Assembly: GCA_003243255.1 (NCBI GenBank)
Contig: QFQM01000029.1
Location: 1 to 34,777, forward strand
Direction: 5' to 3'
DNA from: Flavobacterium psychrophilum
Lineage (GTDB): Bacteria > Bacteroidota > Bacteroidia > Flavobacteriales > Flavobacteriaceae
Length of the DNA: 34,777 nt
Below the pieces are notes generated by a model. The model saw nothing but the letters and a program-made list of their open reading frames with translations. It made no database searches and was not told where the DNA came from. Made by a program: the position numbers and the translations under genes. Every line of letters begins with the position of its first letter. Positions within the stretch are counted from its first letter, which is position 1. Shown here in pieces: positions 8,383 through 16,341 of the stretch.

Positions 8383-8438
8383 TGTAATTTAGTTTTTGAT
8401 TATCAGGAAGTTTTAAAGCCTCCTGTTTCCTCCTTCAT

Positions 8439-8804
8439 TTATTCCCACTCCAAACCTTTTTTCTTCATCACGTAGAAGAAGCCTACTACAAGAAGAAGCA
8501 TGAAGATTCCCATTTTTATAAGTCCTTCAACACCCATATCGCGGAAGTTTACCGCCCACGGGTACATGAATATTACTTCAACGTCAAAAAGTACGAACAG
8601 GATGGCAACAAGGAAATATTTTACCGAAAAAGGTATACGTGCGTTACCAACAGATTCTATACCGCACTCAAAGTTCTTGTCTTTGTTAAGCGAGTGTCTT
8701 TTGGGGCCAAGCTTGCCTGATACAAAAATTGTAGTAGCCACAAAGCCAACAGCAAGAAGCGTTTGCATTAAAATTGGGAAGTAATCCGCCTGATTTGTCT
8801 GCAT
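8439..8804 (-). CDS. nuoA: NADH-quinone oxidoreductase subunit A
   Basis: A 121-residue membrane protein with three transmembrane segments and the conserved loop YFLVAILFVLFDVEVIFMYPW, which contains the acidic residues of NuoA/ND3. The cysteine loop FECGIESVG that closes over the quinone chamber is present at about residues 45-53. It is the first gene of the operon. The ATG at 8804 is the only sensible start, and a promoter candidate and a Fur-like element lie within 120 bp upstream. Confidence 0.96.
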   Translation of the reverse strand: MQTNQADYFPILMQTLLAVGFVATTIFVSGKLGPKRHSLNKDKNFECGIESVGNARIPFSVKYFLVAILFVLFDVEVIFMYPWAVNFRDMGVEGLIKMGIFMLLLVVGFFYVMKKKGLEWE

Positions 8805-8833
8805 ATTATGTGTTTAATTTATAAAACAATTCA

Positions 8834-8865
8834 CAAATATACACGTCATAACTGAACAAGTTCAA
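8834..8865 (-). promoter_or_regulatory. Candidate promoter of the nuo operon
   Basis: Read on the minus strand, the Bacteroidetes -7 element TATATTTG (TAnnTTTG) lies at 8841-8834, with a TTG at 8865-8863 upstream; the spacer is 21 bp. The predicted transcript would have a leader of about 25 bases before the nuoA ATG. The fit is by motif only; the spacer is at the long end of the usual range. Confidence 0.5.
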
Positions 8866-8895
8866 CGTTTTTGTGACAGAAAATCAATAGAACCT

Positions 8896-8918
8896 TAATT
8901 TTTACTGGTTCTAAATAA
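8896..8918. promoter_or_regulatory. Fur-like AT-rich element upstream of nuoA
   Basis: This 23-bp element shares 21 of 23 positions with the element at the promoter of the first TonB receptor (21395-21417) and has the same right half, TTCTAAATAA, as the one at the second receptor (24085-24107). The left half is TAATTT. It lies about 30 bp upstream of the candidate -33 element of nuoA. The two copies at receptors suggest an iron-responsive regulator such as Fur. That a Fur-type protein binds here is inference. Confidence 0.45.
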
Positions 8919-9033
8919 AAATGGATTTAACAATTTTTAACACTGTGTGCAAAATTGGTATAATAATTTTTTTTCGGTTGTCAAATTCTTAAAAAAACAC
9001 CTAAAAAAATAGTATTTGAAGAGGTTTTTCGAT

Positions 9034-9060
9034 AAAAAAAACCGCCCTGAAGAGGGCGGT
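9034..9060 (-). terminator. Rho-independent terminator of the cold-shock gene
   Basis: An 8-bp perfect GC-rich stem, ACCGCCCT at 9041-9048 with AGGGCGGT at 9053-9060 and a GAAG loop, is followed on the minus strand by seven T residues (A-run 9034-9040). It lies 35 bp beyond the cold-shock stop codon and separates that gene from nuoA. Confidence 0.85.
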
Positions 9061-9094
9061 GGTTGATTGGTAGGTTATATGGTATGTTATTAGC

Positions 9095-9289
9095 TTATAG
9101 CGATGCAACCTGAGCGGCTACTTTACCTTTTTTTCCTTCTTCTTCAACATAGCTCACTTTGTCGCCTTCACGCAGTCCCTCTGTGTTTAGGCCTGTAGCA
9201 TGAACGAAAATGTCCTTTCCTGTTTCGTCATCAGTTATGAATCCAAAACCTTTGGACTCAATGAAAAATTTTACTTTGCCTGTTCGCAT
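9095..9289 (-). CDS. Cold-shock domain protein, CspA family
   Basis: A 64-residue single cold-shock domain starting MRTGKVKFFIESKGFGFI. Both RNA-binding motifs are visible: KGFGFI (RNP1) and DIFVHAT (RNP2, usually VFVHF). Such proteins bind single-stranded RNA and act as RNA chaperones. I chose the ATG at 9289 since it gives the standard flavobacterial length; the frame extends 11 codons further, but that leader overlaps the promoter -7 region. The gene is monocistronic, with its own promoter (9320-9349) and terminator (9034-9060). Confidence 0.94.
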   Translation of the reverse strand: MRTGKVKFFIESKGFGFITDDETGKDIFVHATGLNTEGLREGDKVSYVEEEGKKGKVAAQVASL

Positions 9290-9319
9290 TTCTGTAATAA
9301 AAAAAATTAATAATGATTT

Positions 9320-9349
9320 CAAAGATAAAATTTATTCTGACACATCAAA
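9320..9349 (-). promoter_or_regulatory. Promoter of the cold-shock gene
   Basis: On the minus strand TTTG at 9349-9346 is followed after 18 bp by TATCTTTG at 9327-9320, a full match to the Bacteroidetes TTTG-N17-21-TAnnTTTG pattern. The predicted transcription start leaves a leader of about 25 bases to the ATG at 9289. Confidence 0.65.
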
Positions 9350-9461
9350 GAAAAATGTTAAAAAAATTAATATAAATCTATTTAAATGTTTATATTAATG
9401 TTGTTTTTTGATAAATTTGGCTTATTTGTAAACTTTTTCATTACAGTATCATTTCTCGTAT

Positions 9462-10124
9462 TTACGGGCAAAACTGCCAGTTTGCGATAAGGGATATACT
9501 GTTAGTTGAGATCTTATCAGATTCGATATCGGTAATATTTGCTACTCCAAAATTGTCTCTTATTTCAATATTCAGGTACTGTGTTCTGGTCAGTTTAAAT
9601 TTTGTGCCAAAGCCAAGGCTTAGCCCATAATCCATTTTTTTATAATCCTGCTGATAGCCGTTGGTGGGTGCATCACCCTTTACGGTGTACTTATCGCTAA
9701 AAGCATAAGCTGCAAAACCACCTCCGGTTACATAATAACTTTCATAAATATCCAGATAATATTTGATGTTCAGAGGAACAACGATGTAATCGAGAGTAGT
9801 GGTAATCTTTGAGTCTACCTCTGTAGTGTAATCTACCGGATTTCCGTCAGGGCCAATTATCGTGTCGCTATAGCTGTAATTTGTTTTTTGAACCGAACTT
9901 TTTCTTTCGTAGTTGATGGCTGCGCAAAATGAAAATCGTTGGTTAAGAGGTTTTTCTATAGTGATGCCGGCCATATAACCAAAAGCATAAGTAAAGTCTT
10001 TGGCATGGCCATCTCCTCTTATGGCAGATAATGTTGGGCCGGCGTTGATACCGTATTTTATTTCTTCCTGTGCCGATGATAATAATGAGAAAAGTAATGT
10101 AAGGGTGAAAAGTAGTTTTTTCAT
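9462..10124 (-). CDS. Outer-membrane beta-barrel protein (PorT-like), paralogue 1
   Basis: A 220-residue exported protein with signal peptide MKKLLFTLTLLFSLLSSAQ and alternating hydrophobic strands, including GINAGPTLSAIRGDG, LDYIVVPLNIKYYL, YYVTGGGFAAYAF, GLSLGFGTKFKL and LNIEIRDNFGV. This pattern is typical of small eight-stranded barrels annotated as PorT-family or outer-membrane beta-barrel proteins in Bacteroidetes. The precise function is unknown. It is co-directional with a close paralogue 32 bp upstream (10157-10813); the two share strand sequences such as GFGTKFKL and LNIE-RDN-G, pointing to a tandem duplication. The C-terminus ends NWQFCP, two residues past the aromatic residue that usually closes a barrel. 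Confidence 0.85.
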   Translation of the reverse strand: MKKLLFTLTLLFSLLSSAQEEIKYGINAGPTLSAIRGDGHAKDFTYAFGYMAGITIEKPLNQRFSFCAAINYERKSSVQKTNYSYSDTIIGPDGNPVDYTTEVDSKITTTLDYIVVPLNIKYYLDIYESYYVTGGGFAAYAFSDKYTVKGDAPTNGYQQDYKKMDYGLSLGFGTKFKLTRTQYLNIEIRDNFGVANITDIESDKISTNSISLIANWQFCP

Positions 10125-10156
10125 CGATTGGTCTTAAAAGCTTAAATGAGTTTTAA

Positions 10157-10813
10157 TTAAAGGCTGAACTGCCAGTTTACGATCAGATTGATGCTGTTGA
10201 TTCTGGCTTCGCCAATGGCGTTGTCGTCCAGGATTAGAGGGATGCCTAAATTATCCCTTAGCTCTATGTTCAGGTTTTGGGTTTCGTTCAGTTTGAATTT
10301 TGTGCCAAAACCAAGACCCAGACCGTAATCTAATGTTGTAATGCCTGTGCTTCCATCGGTTTTTTTGCCGTCTAGCTTGTAGGTGTCCCCTGCTAAAACA
10401 GCAACGTAAGCACCACCGGTAGCAAAAAAGTTCTTTTTGGCACCTATGTAGTATTTAAAGTTTAACGGAACAGAGATGTAGTGCAATGCTGTACGGGCTT
10501 TGAATTCAAAATCTAAAAACGCCGGATCGTCAGGGTCAGGAACCTGCCCGTTGCCCGGATCCTGATAGTTAGTGATGGTTTGGCTAGGGCTTTTCTTTTC
10601 GTAATTGATGTTTGCCAAAAATGACCATCTGTCGCTAATGGGTGCTTCCATAGAAAGGCCGATAAGATAACTAAGCCCGTAACTAAAATCTTCTACATAA
10701 ATATCGCCTCTAAGGTCGGCAAATGTAAGCCCGGCATTAATGCCGAAAGTTGTCTTTTCCTGTGATGTTGCGAGTAAGGGCAGTAAGGAAAGAGCGAGTA
10801 GTATTTTCTTCAT
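10157..10813 (-). CDS. Outer-membrane beta-barrel protein (PorT-like), paralogue 2
   Basis: A 218-residue exported protein with signal peptide MKKILLALSLLPLLATSQ. The barrel strands match paralogue 1 at several points: FGINAGLTFADLRGD, NINYEKKSPSQ, LHYISVPLNFKYYI, DYGLGLGFGTKFKL and LNIELRDNLG. It ends NWQFSL. It is the upstream gene of the pair, 32 bp before paralogue 1, so the two are likely co-transcribed. No cargo or partner is suggested by the neighbours. I see no convincing -7 element in the 72 bp shared with the divergent hypothetical gene. Confidence 0.85.
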   Translation of the reverse strand: MKKILLALSLLPLLATSQEKTTFGINAGLTFADLRGDIYVEDFSYGLSYLIGLSMEAPISDRWSFLANINYEKKSPSQTITNYQDPGNGQVPDPDDPAFLDFEFKARTALHYISVPLNFKYYIGAKKNFFATGGAYVAVLAGDTYKLDGKKTDGSTGITTLDYGLGLGFGTKFKLNETQNLNIELRDNLGIPLILDDNAIGEARINSINLIVNWQFSL

Positions 10814-10861
10814 TGGTTTGGTTTATGTGGGGTAAAAATAAGAAAAGGTTTATCTTTTTTA

Positions 10862-10869
10862 TAATTTTG
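10862..10869 (+). promoter_or_regulatory. -7 element of the hypothetical gene at 10886
   Basis: TAATTTTG fits the TAnnTTTG consensus, 16 bp before the ATG. A clear TTG at the expected upstream distance is missing, so this is a weaker promoter call. Confidence 0.4.
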
Positions 10870-10885
10870 CCTGAAATATGATTTT

Positions 10886-11422
10886 ATGAAGATGGACAAG
10901 AAATTTAATATTCTTACTTTCAAGGAGTATTTCTATTATATAGAGAATTATAAGAAGTATACCGACTTTAATGTATTGGGGTTATATCGGTCATTAGACG
11001 AAAATAAAAAACTGGATACCGATCAAAAAATTGAGGTTAGGGATTATGCACATACATTCTTTAAAAAGCAATTTGATTTTTTACAGATAAAAGATCCTTC
11101 TACCTATGTAAAGGTTATTTCATTGGGACAGGAGCTTACTGTTGCGGACAAGTATCAGCTTTGGGATGATGTACGGGCTTATCAGGAGAAGACGCTGAAA
11201 GATAAACGCATTAGGCATCGAAACTTTGGAGTTTATTCCAAACACGATTGTGGCTATGAAAATTGTCGTTTCAATGGGTTGATGATTCAGCAAGGTTCGT
11301 GGCTTGCTGAAATGGAAATGAGGGGGACATGCTGGTATGCAAAAGTGAAATCTGAAAAAATAAAATCCGAAAGGAAGAATTCAGCTCAAATAATCAAAAG
11401 AGAAATTGATTTCGAGGATTAG
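10886..11422 (+). CDS. Conserved-looking hypothetical protein with a Cys/His patch
   Basis: A 178-residue soluble protein with no signal peptide or membrane segment that I can see. The N-terminal half is rich in aromatic and charged residues (FKEYFYYIENYKKY). The centre has a cluster H111, H120, C122, C127 (HRNFGVYSKHDCGYENCRFN), with C149 further on (GTCWYAKV). This could hold a metal ion, but the pattern fits no zinc-finger family I know. The last 30 residues are charged (KSEKIKSERKNSAQIIKR). I do not recognise the family. It is divergent from the beta-barrel pair and convergent with aspS, with a bidirectional terminator after it. Confidence 0.75.
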   Translation: MKMDKKFNILTFKEYFYYIENYKKYTDFNVLGLYRSLDENKKLDTDQKIEVRDYAHTFFKKQFDFLQIKDPSTYVKVISLGQELTVADKYQLWDDVRAYQEKTLKDKRIRHRNFGVYSKHDCGYENCRFNGLMIQQGSWLAEMEMRGTCWYAKVKSEKIKSERKNSAQIIKREIDFED

Positions 11423-11436
11423 GAGAACGGATAACA

Positions 11437-11464
11437 AAAACGGGCATCATTTGATGCCCGTTTT
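11437..11464. terminator. Bidirectional terminator between the hypothetical gene and aspS
   Basis: A perfect stem, CGGGCATCA at 11441-11449 with TGATGCCCG at 11452-11460, is flanked by AAAA on the left and TTTT on the right. The T-run is therefore present on both strands, serving the plus-strand hypothetical gene and the minus-strand aspS. Confidence 0.85.
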
Positions 11465-11481
11465 CTGTATTTATATAGCGA

Positions 11482-13233
11482 TTACGCCAAATTCACTTTT
11501 ATGCTAAGTTCTGTCAGCTGAGCGTCATCAATATTAGATGGTGCATCGATCATTACGTCGCGTCCTGAATTGTTTTTAGGGAATGCGATAAAGTCACGGA
11601 TGGTTTCCTGACCGCCAAGGATGGCAACCAGCCTGTCGAAACCAAAAGCAAGACCGCCGTGTGGTGGCGCACCAAACTGGAACGCGTCCATAAGGAAGCC
11701 AAACTGTGCTTTTGCCTGCTCTTCGGTAAAGCCAAGGTATTTAAACATTAGCGCCTGAGTTTCTTTATCATGTATCCTGATAGATCCACCGCCTATTTCG
11801 TTACCGTTAAGTACAAGGTCATAAGCATTAGCTCTTACATCACCGGGGTTTGTTTCAAGAAGTGCCATATCTTCTGGTTTTGGAGATGTGAACGGGTGGT
11901 GCATCGCGTGGAAACGCTCACTTTCCTCGTCCCACTCTAACAGAGGGAAATCTACAACCCATAGCGGAGCGAATACCTCAGGGTTTCTCAGTCCAAGGCG
12001 TGTAGCAAGCTCCATACGAAGTGCGCTAAGGCATGTACGTGTTTTGTGTGCATCACCGCTAAGTACTAAGATAAGGTCGCCCGGTTGAGCACCTGTAATC
12101 TCTGCCCATTTTTTAAGGTCTTCCTGATCGTAGAATTTATCAACTGACGATTTGATAGAACCATCAGCTTCATATTTAGCATATACCATACCGGTAGCAC
12201 CTACCTGAGGGCGTTTTACCCACTCGATAAGCTCGTCAATCTGTTTACGGGTATATGCACCGGCACCCGGAACTGCAATACCTACAACAAGTTCTGAACT
12301 GTTGAATACTGCAAAATCTTTGTGTTGTGTTACTTCGTTTAGTTCTCCAAACTCCATTCCGAAACGGATATCCGGTTTGTCGTTACCATATTTTCTCATG
12401 GCATCGGCATAGGTCATTCTTGGGAATTTACCTGTTTCGATACCTTTAACTTCTTTTAAAAGGTGGCTTGCAAGGCCTTCAAATACACCCATAATGTCTT
12501 CCTGTTCTACGAATGCCATCTCGCAGTCAATCTGAGTGAATTCAGGCTGACGGTCAGCACGAAGGTCTTCGTCACGGAAACATTTAACGATCTGGAAGTA
12601 TTTATCCATACCACCCACCATAAGCAGCTGCTTAAAGGTTTGTGGCGATTGCGGCAGGGCATAGAACTGCCCCGGATTCATTCTTGATGGTACAACAAAG
12701 TCACGTGCACCTTCAGGAGTTGATTTTATAAGTACCGGAGTTTCCACTTCGATGAATCCCTGGTTAGAAAGGTAGTTTCTTACTTCCATTGCCACTTTGT
12801 GACGGAACATAAGGCTGTTCTTAACCGGGTTACGGCGAATGTCCAGGTAACGGTATTTCATTCGGATGTCTTCACCACCGTCAGTCTCGTCCTCAATAGT
12901 AAAAGGAGGGATGATAGCCGCGTTAAGTATAGTAAGCTCACTTACCAGGATCTCGATATCTCCGGTAGCCATAGCAGCATTTTTAGACTCACGCTCTATA
13001 ACCGTACCTTTAACCTGGATTACGAATTCACGGCCAAGAGTTGCAGCCTTCTCAAAAACATCTTTTTGAGTACGTGCTTCGTCAAATATAAGCTGGGTGA
13101 TGCCGTAACGGTCCCTAAGGTCTACCCATATAAGGAATCCTTTGTTACGTGATTTTTGTACCCATCCGGCTAGAGTTACTTCCTGGTTGATATGCGATGC
13201 GTTAAGCTCACCGCAATTATGGCTTCTATACAT
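11482..13233 (-). CDS. aspS: Aspartyl-tRNA synthetase, bacterial type
   Basis: A 583-residue class II aminoacyl-tRNA synthetase that charges tRNA-Asp. The N-terminal OB anticodon-binding domain occupies about residues 1-110 ([20 protein letters not shown]). The catalytic core follows: motif 1 region [15 protein letters not shown], motif 2 [19 protein letters not shown] at 218-236, and motif 3 [12 protein letters not shown] near 530. The bacterial GAD insertion lies between motifs 2 and 3. Length is normal for the bacterial form (about 580-600). It has its own promoter candidate and a shared terminator, so it appears monocistronic. Confidence 0.98.
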   Translation of the reverse strand: MYRSHNCGELNASHINQEVTLAGWVQKSRNKGFLIWVDLRDRYGITQLIFDEARTQKDVFEKAATLGREFVIQVKGTVIERESKNAAMATGDIEILVSELTILNAAIIPPFTIEDETDGGEDIRMKYRYLDIRRNPVKNSLMFRHKVAMEVRNYLSNQGFIEVETPVLIKSTPEGARDFVVPSRMNPGQFYALPQSPQTFKQLLMVGGMDKYFQIVKCFRDEDLRADRQPEFTQIDCEMAFVEQEDIMGVFEGLASHLLKEVKGIETGKFPRMTYADAMRKYGNDKPDIRFGMEFGELNEVTQHKDFAVFNSSELVVGIAVPGAGAYTRKQIDELIEWVKRPQVGATGMVYAKYEADGSIKSSVDKFYDQEDLKKWAEITGAQPGDLILVLSGDAHKTRTCLSALRMELATRLGLRNPEVFAPLWVVDFPLLEWDEESERFHAMHHPFTSPKPEDMALLETNPGDVRANAYDLVLNGNEIGGGSIRIHDKETQALMFKYLGFTEEQAKAQFGFLMDAFQFGAPPHGGLAFGFDRLVAILGGQETIRDFIAFPKNNSGRDVMIDAPSNIDDAQLTELSIKVNLA

Positions 13234-13254
13234 TACTTGAAAATTTTACGATTG

Positions 13255-13287
13255 CAAATTTAGCAACTAATGTTTACAAAGCACAAA
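13255..13287 (-). promoter_or_regulatory. Candidate promoter of aspS
   Basis: On the minus strand TTTG at 13287-13284 is followed after 21 bp by TAAATTTG at 13262-13255. The -7 element is a full match and lies 22 bp before the aspS ATG. Confidence 0.55.
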
Positions 13288-13307
13288 AACATGGCACTAT
13301 CTTTTTA

Positions 13308-13850
13308 TTATGCTCCGGTCTGTTTAAAGGAGTTGATTATTCCTGCCATTTCTTTCTCGTAGCTGCTTCGGTTTTCGGCATCGGTCCATACCATAATCTG
13401 GTAAAATCTGTTAGGCCCTTCAATAAATCCTATTTTCCAGTATACGCGATTGCCCGATGATACGCCTTCAAACGAAATGATGCGGGCTTTGAGTCCGCCA
13501 ATTTTGGTCTCTTCAAAAGGAGGGAGTTGCTTTTTGGCTATAGATGTTTCCATGCCGTCGAGTATAAGCTGCGAATAACCTTCGAGGGTAGAAGGGTAGG
13601 TGTCTGATAATTTCTTTTTGGCGATATCGGCAGAAACTACATCTTTGGTTTCATCAATGCCTATGACAAAAATATTTTTCACCCTGTTCTCATACTGTAC
13701 AGATGCATCCTTATTAATGTCGCCTGTCCTGATAAAATGATTTGGCAACTCAAGGGTATACCTGTTTCCTACGTGTGCCGTCGTAGTGGTTTGTTCACAC
13801 GAGATAAAAAAGACGGTAGATAATAGTAATACGAGTACAGAACGGCTCAT
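13308..13850 (-). CDS. Putative lipoprotein of unknown function
   Basis: A 180-residue protein with a lipoprotein signal, MSRSVLVLLLSTVFFISC, whose cysteine at 18 would be lipidated. The mature part has alternating strands such as RYTLELPNHFIR, NIFVIGIDET, LKARIISFEG and RVYWKIGFIEGPNRFYQIMVWT, ending with a helix (YEKEMAGIINSFKQ). The fold pattern resembles the PsbP-like or DUF1795-type lipoproteins, but this is a guess from strand order. It is divergent from the first thioredoxin-like gene and has no evident partner. Confidence 0.8.
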   Translation of the reverse strand: MSRSVLVLLLSTVFFISCEQTTTTAHVGNRYTLELPNHFIRTGDINKDASVQYENRVKNIFVIGIDETKDVVSADIAKKKLSDTYPSTLEGYSQLILDGMETSIAKKQLPPFEETKIGGLKARIISFEGVSSGNRVYWKIGFIEGPNRFYQIMVWTDAENRSSYEKEMAGIINSFKQTGA

Positions 13851-14003
13851 GGCAGGAGTTTTTAGTTTGGTAAAAGCAATTTAAGGATAAAAACGTAATA
13901 ATTGTTGGTTCGTCGTTTTTTTCTTCATTTCAGAGGGTATGGATATAAAGGTGCTGATGGTATCAGAATAAAGTTTATTTTTACGGTAATTAAATCAATA
14001 ACT

Positions 14004-14990
14004 ATGAAAAAGATCGCGTTAATGCTCCTTTTTGCTTTTGCAGGAGCTTATGCACAAACGGAACCTGTTAAGTTTTCGGCCAAAATTCAGAACCGTAACA
14101 GTGATTCGCTAGTAATAAGAAACCAGAAAATCAACAGGGTAATTAAGGCTGATGCTAAAGGGAATTTTACAGACTCTTTTACAGGAGACGCAGGCTTTTA
14201 CCAGTTTTTTGATGGTATCGAGCAAGCATCGCTATACCTAAAGCCGGGTTTTGACCTTACCATGAATGTTGATGGTAAAAAGTTTGATGAAACGCTAGCT
14301 TATAAAGGTAAAGGGGAGAAAGAAAACAATTTCCTTGCAGCAATGGCAAGAGACAATGAAGCTTTAGGCAAAAAACTGGAGGCTAATCCGGATCAGGTAA
14401 CGCAGTTTAAGCTTATCAATGAATTGCTTGACAAACTGGATGCAACGCTAAAAGATACATCTTTGGATGAAGGTTTCAGAACCACTTTTGGCCAGCAGAT
14501 TGCAGGGCAGCGTCAGCAAATGGCTCAGATGGCTGCACAGGCTGAGAAATCGTCTAAAATGAAAGGGCAGGCTTCTGCAACTTTCAACTATGAGAATGCC
14601 AAAGGCGGTACTACTAAACTTGAAGACTTAAAAGGTAAATATGTATATGTAGATGTTTGGGCTACATGGTGTGGGCCTTGCCGCCAGCAAATACCTTTCC
14701 TGAAGCAGGTGGAAGAGAAGTATCACGGGAAAAAGATAGAATTCGTTAGTATTTCTATCGATAAGGCATCTGACCATGATAAATGGAAAAAGATGGTAAC
14801 CGACCAGGCTCTTGGCGGAACACAGCTTTTTGCCGATAAAGACTGGAGCTCTGCGTTCGTACAGTCTTACGGAATCAATTCTATCCCAAGATTTATCCTG
14901 ATAGGCCCTGATGGTAATATTGTGGATGCTGATGCAAAAAGGCCTTCAGATCCTGCGCTTCAGGCACAGTTGGATTCGTTGCTTAAGTAA
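14004..14990 (+). CDS. Exported TlpA/ResA-type thioredoxin-fold protein, copy 1
   Basis: A 328-residue protein with signal peptide MKKIALMLLFAFAGAYAQ. Residues about 20-110 form an N-terminal beta-rich domain like the DUF4369 domain that precedes thioredoxin folds in Bacteroidetes. A helical linker follows (about 110-190). The C-terminal thioredoxin-like domain carries the CxxC site C223/C226 (VWATWCGPCRQ) and the cis-proline loop INSIPRFIL. It probably acts in the periplasm as a thiol-disulfide reductase. I took the ATG at 14004 because it gives a clean signal peptide; the frame is open 34 codons upstream but with an atypical sequence. A close paralogue follows at 15107. No usual cytochrome c maturation genes are nearby. 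Confidence 0.88.
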   Translation: MKKIALMLLFAFAGAYAQTEPVKFSAKIQNRNSDSLVIRNQKINRVIKADAKGNFTDSFTGDAGFYQFFDGIEQASLYLKPGFDLTMNVDGKKFDETLAYKGKGEKENNFLAAMARDNEALGKKLEANPDQVTQFKLINELLDKLDATLKDTSLDEGFRTTFGQQIAGQRQQMAQMAAQAEKSSKMKGQASATFNYENAKGGTTKLEDLKGKYVYVDVWATWCGPCRQQIPFLKQVEEKYHGKKIEFVSISIDKASDHDKWKKMVTDQALGGTQLFADKDWSSAFVQSYGINSIPRFILIGPDGNIVDADAKRPSDPALQAQLDSLLK

Positions 14991-15001
14991 GAAATTCATA
15001 T

Positions 15002-15041
15002 ATGAATAAGAAAGCCACTTTAAAGTGGCTTTCTTATTCAT
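15002..15041. terminator. 40-bp perfect palindrome between the two thioredoxin-like genes
   Basis: The sequence from 15002 to 15041 is a perfect inverted repeat with no loop: ATGAATAAGAAAGCCACTTT reads the same on the other strand. In RNA it forms a long hairpin with a short U-rich stretch in the 3' arm (CTTTCTTATT). It starts 12 bp after the copy 1 stop. It may act as a terminator or attenuator, though the classic U-tract after the stem is missing. Confidence 0.6.
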
Positions 15042-15106
15042 GAAGGTTGTAAAATAAAAAGTCATAAATACAGTTGTATTATGATTCAAACACAGATTAT
15101 ATTAAA

Positions 15107-16090
15107 ATGAAAAAAATTGCTTTTTTACTCCTGTTGGCTACAGCAGGAGCCTATGCACAGACTGAGGTAAAGTTTGCTGCCAAAATACAGAACAGAAACA
15201 GTGACTCTTTATTGGTAAGGTCTAGGTCTTTTAAAAAAGTACTGAAGGCTGATAAGACCGGTGCTTTTAAAGATGCTTTTGCTGTTGAAACAGGATTTTA
15301 TCAACTGTTTGATGGTACTGAAAATACTACTGTATTTTTAAAGAACGGATTTGACCTTAACCTTGCAATGGACGCCAAAATGTTTGACGAATCTATTGTA
15401 TATAAAGGTAAAGGAGAGAAGGAGAATAATTACCTGGCAAAAAAAGCTCTTGAAACCGAATTGCTTGTTGAGAAGCTGGGTAAGATTGAAGATATTGCGC
15501 AGCAAAAGGTTTTGATTGATGCTTTTATAGCAAATTCTGAACAACAACTTAAGGACCCGTCGCTTGATGTTACTTTTGCAACTGCTTTAACAAAGGAGAT
15601 TGAAGCAGACCGTAAAGATTTAACGGCTATGGGCGAAGATGCTGCAAAGGCTCTGAAAATGTTAGGAAAACCTTCTCCGTTGTTTACCTATGAGAATTTT
15701 AAGGGAGGAACGACCAGTCTTAACGATCTTAAAGGGAAGTATGTATATATAGACGTTTGGGCTACCTGGTGTGGGCCATGCCGTCAGGAAATACCTTTTC
15801 TTCAGGAGGTGGAAAAGAAATACCATGGCAAGAAGATTGAGTTCGTGAGCATCTCTGTTGACAAGGCAAAAGATCACGAAAAGTGGAAAAAGATGGTAAC
15901 AGATAAATCGCTGGGAGGTGTACAGCTTTTTGCAGATAAAGACTGGGCTTCAGACTTTATTCAGGCCTACGGGATCAACTCAATCCCGAGATTCATACTT
16001 ATAGGCCCTGATGGGAAAGTTGTGGATGCTGACGCTAAAAGGCCATCCGATTCTGAACTTCAGGTACAATTGGATTCACTACTAAAATAA
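15107..16090 (+). CDS. Exported TlpA/ResA-type thioredoxin-fold protein, copy 2
   Basis: A 327-residue paralogue of copy 1 with signal peptide MKKIAFLLLLATAGAYAQ, the same domain order, catalytic C222/C225 (VWATWCGPCRQ) and the cis-proline loop INSIPRFIL. The last 125 residues are nearly identical to copy 1 (for example KKIEFVSIS, FADKDW and VDADAKRPSD), whereas the helical linker at about 110-190 has diverged strongly. This suggests tandem duplication followed by specialisation of the linker. I chose the ATG at 15107 for the signal peptide. A terminator follows at 16139. Confidence 0.88.
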   Translation: MKKIAFLLLLATAGAYAQTEVKFAAKIQNRNSDSLLVRSRSFKKVLKADKTGAFKDAFAVETGFYQLFDGTENTTVFLKNGFDLNLAMDAKMFDESIVYKGKGEKENNYLAKKALETELLVEKLGKIEDIAQQKVLIDAFIANSEQQLKDPSLDVTFATALTKEIEADRKDLTAMGEDAAKALKMLGKPSPLFTYENFKGGTTSLNDLKGKYVYIDVWATWCGPCRQEIPFLQEVEKKYHGKKIEFVSISVDKAKDHEKWKKMVTDKSLGGVQLFADKDWASDFIQAYGINSIPRFILIGPDGKVVDADAKRPSDSELQVQLDSLLK

Positions 16091-16095
16091 CCAAA

Positions 16096-16139
16096 AAGGT
16101 TACGTTAATGTAAATTTAATGTTAACTAAATGTTACGAA
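16096..16139 (+). repeat. Four phased 11-bp units after the second thioredoxin-like gene
   Basis: Four consecutive 11-bp units with the core AATGTTA or close variants begin at 16096, 16107, 16118 and 16129 (AAGGTTACGTT, AATGTAAATTT, AATGTTAACTA, AATGTTACGAA). A second, related block lies at 16309-16341. The exact helical spacing resembles the direct-repeat boxes bound by OmpR/PhoB-type response regulators. The regulator is unknown. Confidence 0.4.
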
Positions 16140-16165
16140 ACCATCTGCTGAAGCGGATGGTTTTT
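16139..16165 (+). terminator. Terminator of the second thioredoxin-like gene
   Basis: AACCATC (16139-16145) pairs with GATGGTT (16156-16162), with an inner GC pairing around a TGAA loop, followed by a T-run on the plus strand. It lies about 50 bp after the stop codon of copy 2. Confidence 0.75.
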
Positions 16166-16308
16166 TGTTTTTACAGTAAAAATATCCCCTTTATAGGCGA
16201 AAAATATTTGCATTTTTATAAAACCCTGTTTTTTGACAATCTCTGTGATGCTCAGTAAAATAAAGGGTTTTGGAAGATTTTTGAATTTTCCAATGTTAAG
16301 TTTTCAGT

Positions 16309-16341
16309 TATGTTACGAAATTGTTACCTAAATGTATCTTT
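16309..16341 (+). promoter_or_regulatory. Three phased 11-bp units at the promoter of the MORN gene
   Basis: Units begin at 16309, 16320 and 16331 (TATGTTACGAA, ATTGTTACCTA, AATGTATCTTT) and run into the candidate -33 element at 16340. TGTTACGAAA also occurs at 16131-16140 in the first block. The 323-bp gap between copy 2 and the MORN gene otherwise contains the terminator at 16139 and AT-rich sequence with no other feature that I can support. Confidence 0.45.

Noticed and set aside
8925..9033. Possible small gene or RNA in the AT-rich gap between nuoA and the cold-shock terminator
   Set aside because: No open frame of note, no promoter on the plus strand and no GC stem apart from the terminator at 9041-9060.
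13902..14003. A longer N-terminus for the first thioredoxin-like gene
   Set aside because: The 34 extra codons would hide the clear signal peptide starting at 14004.
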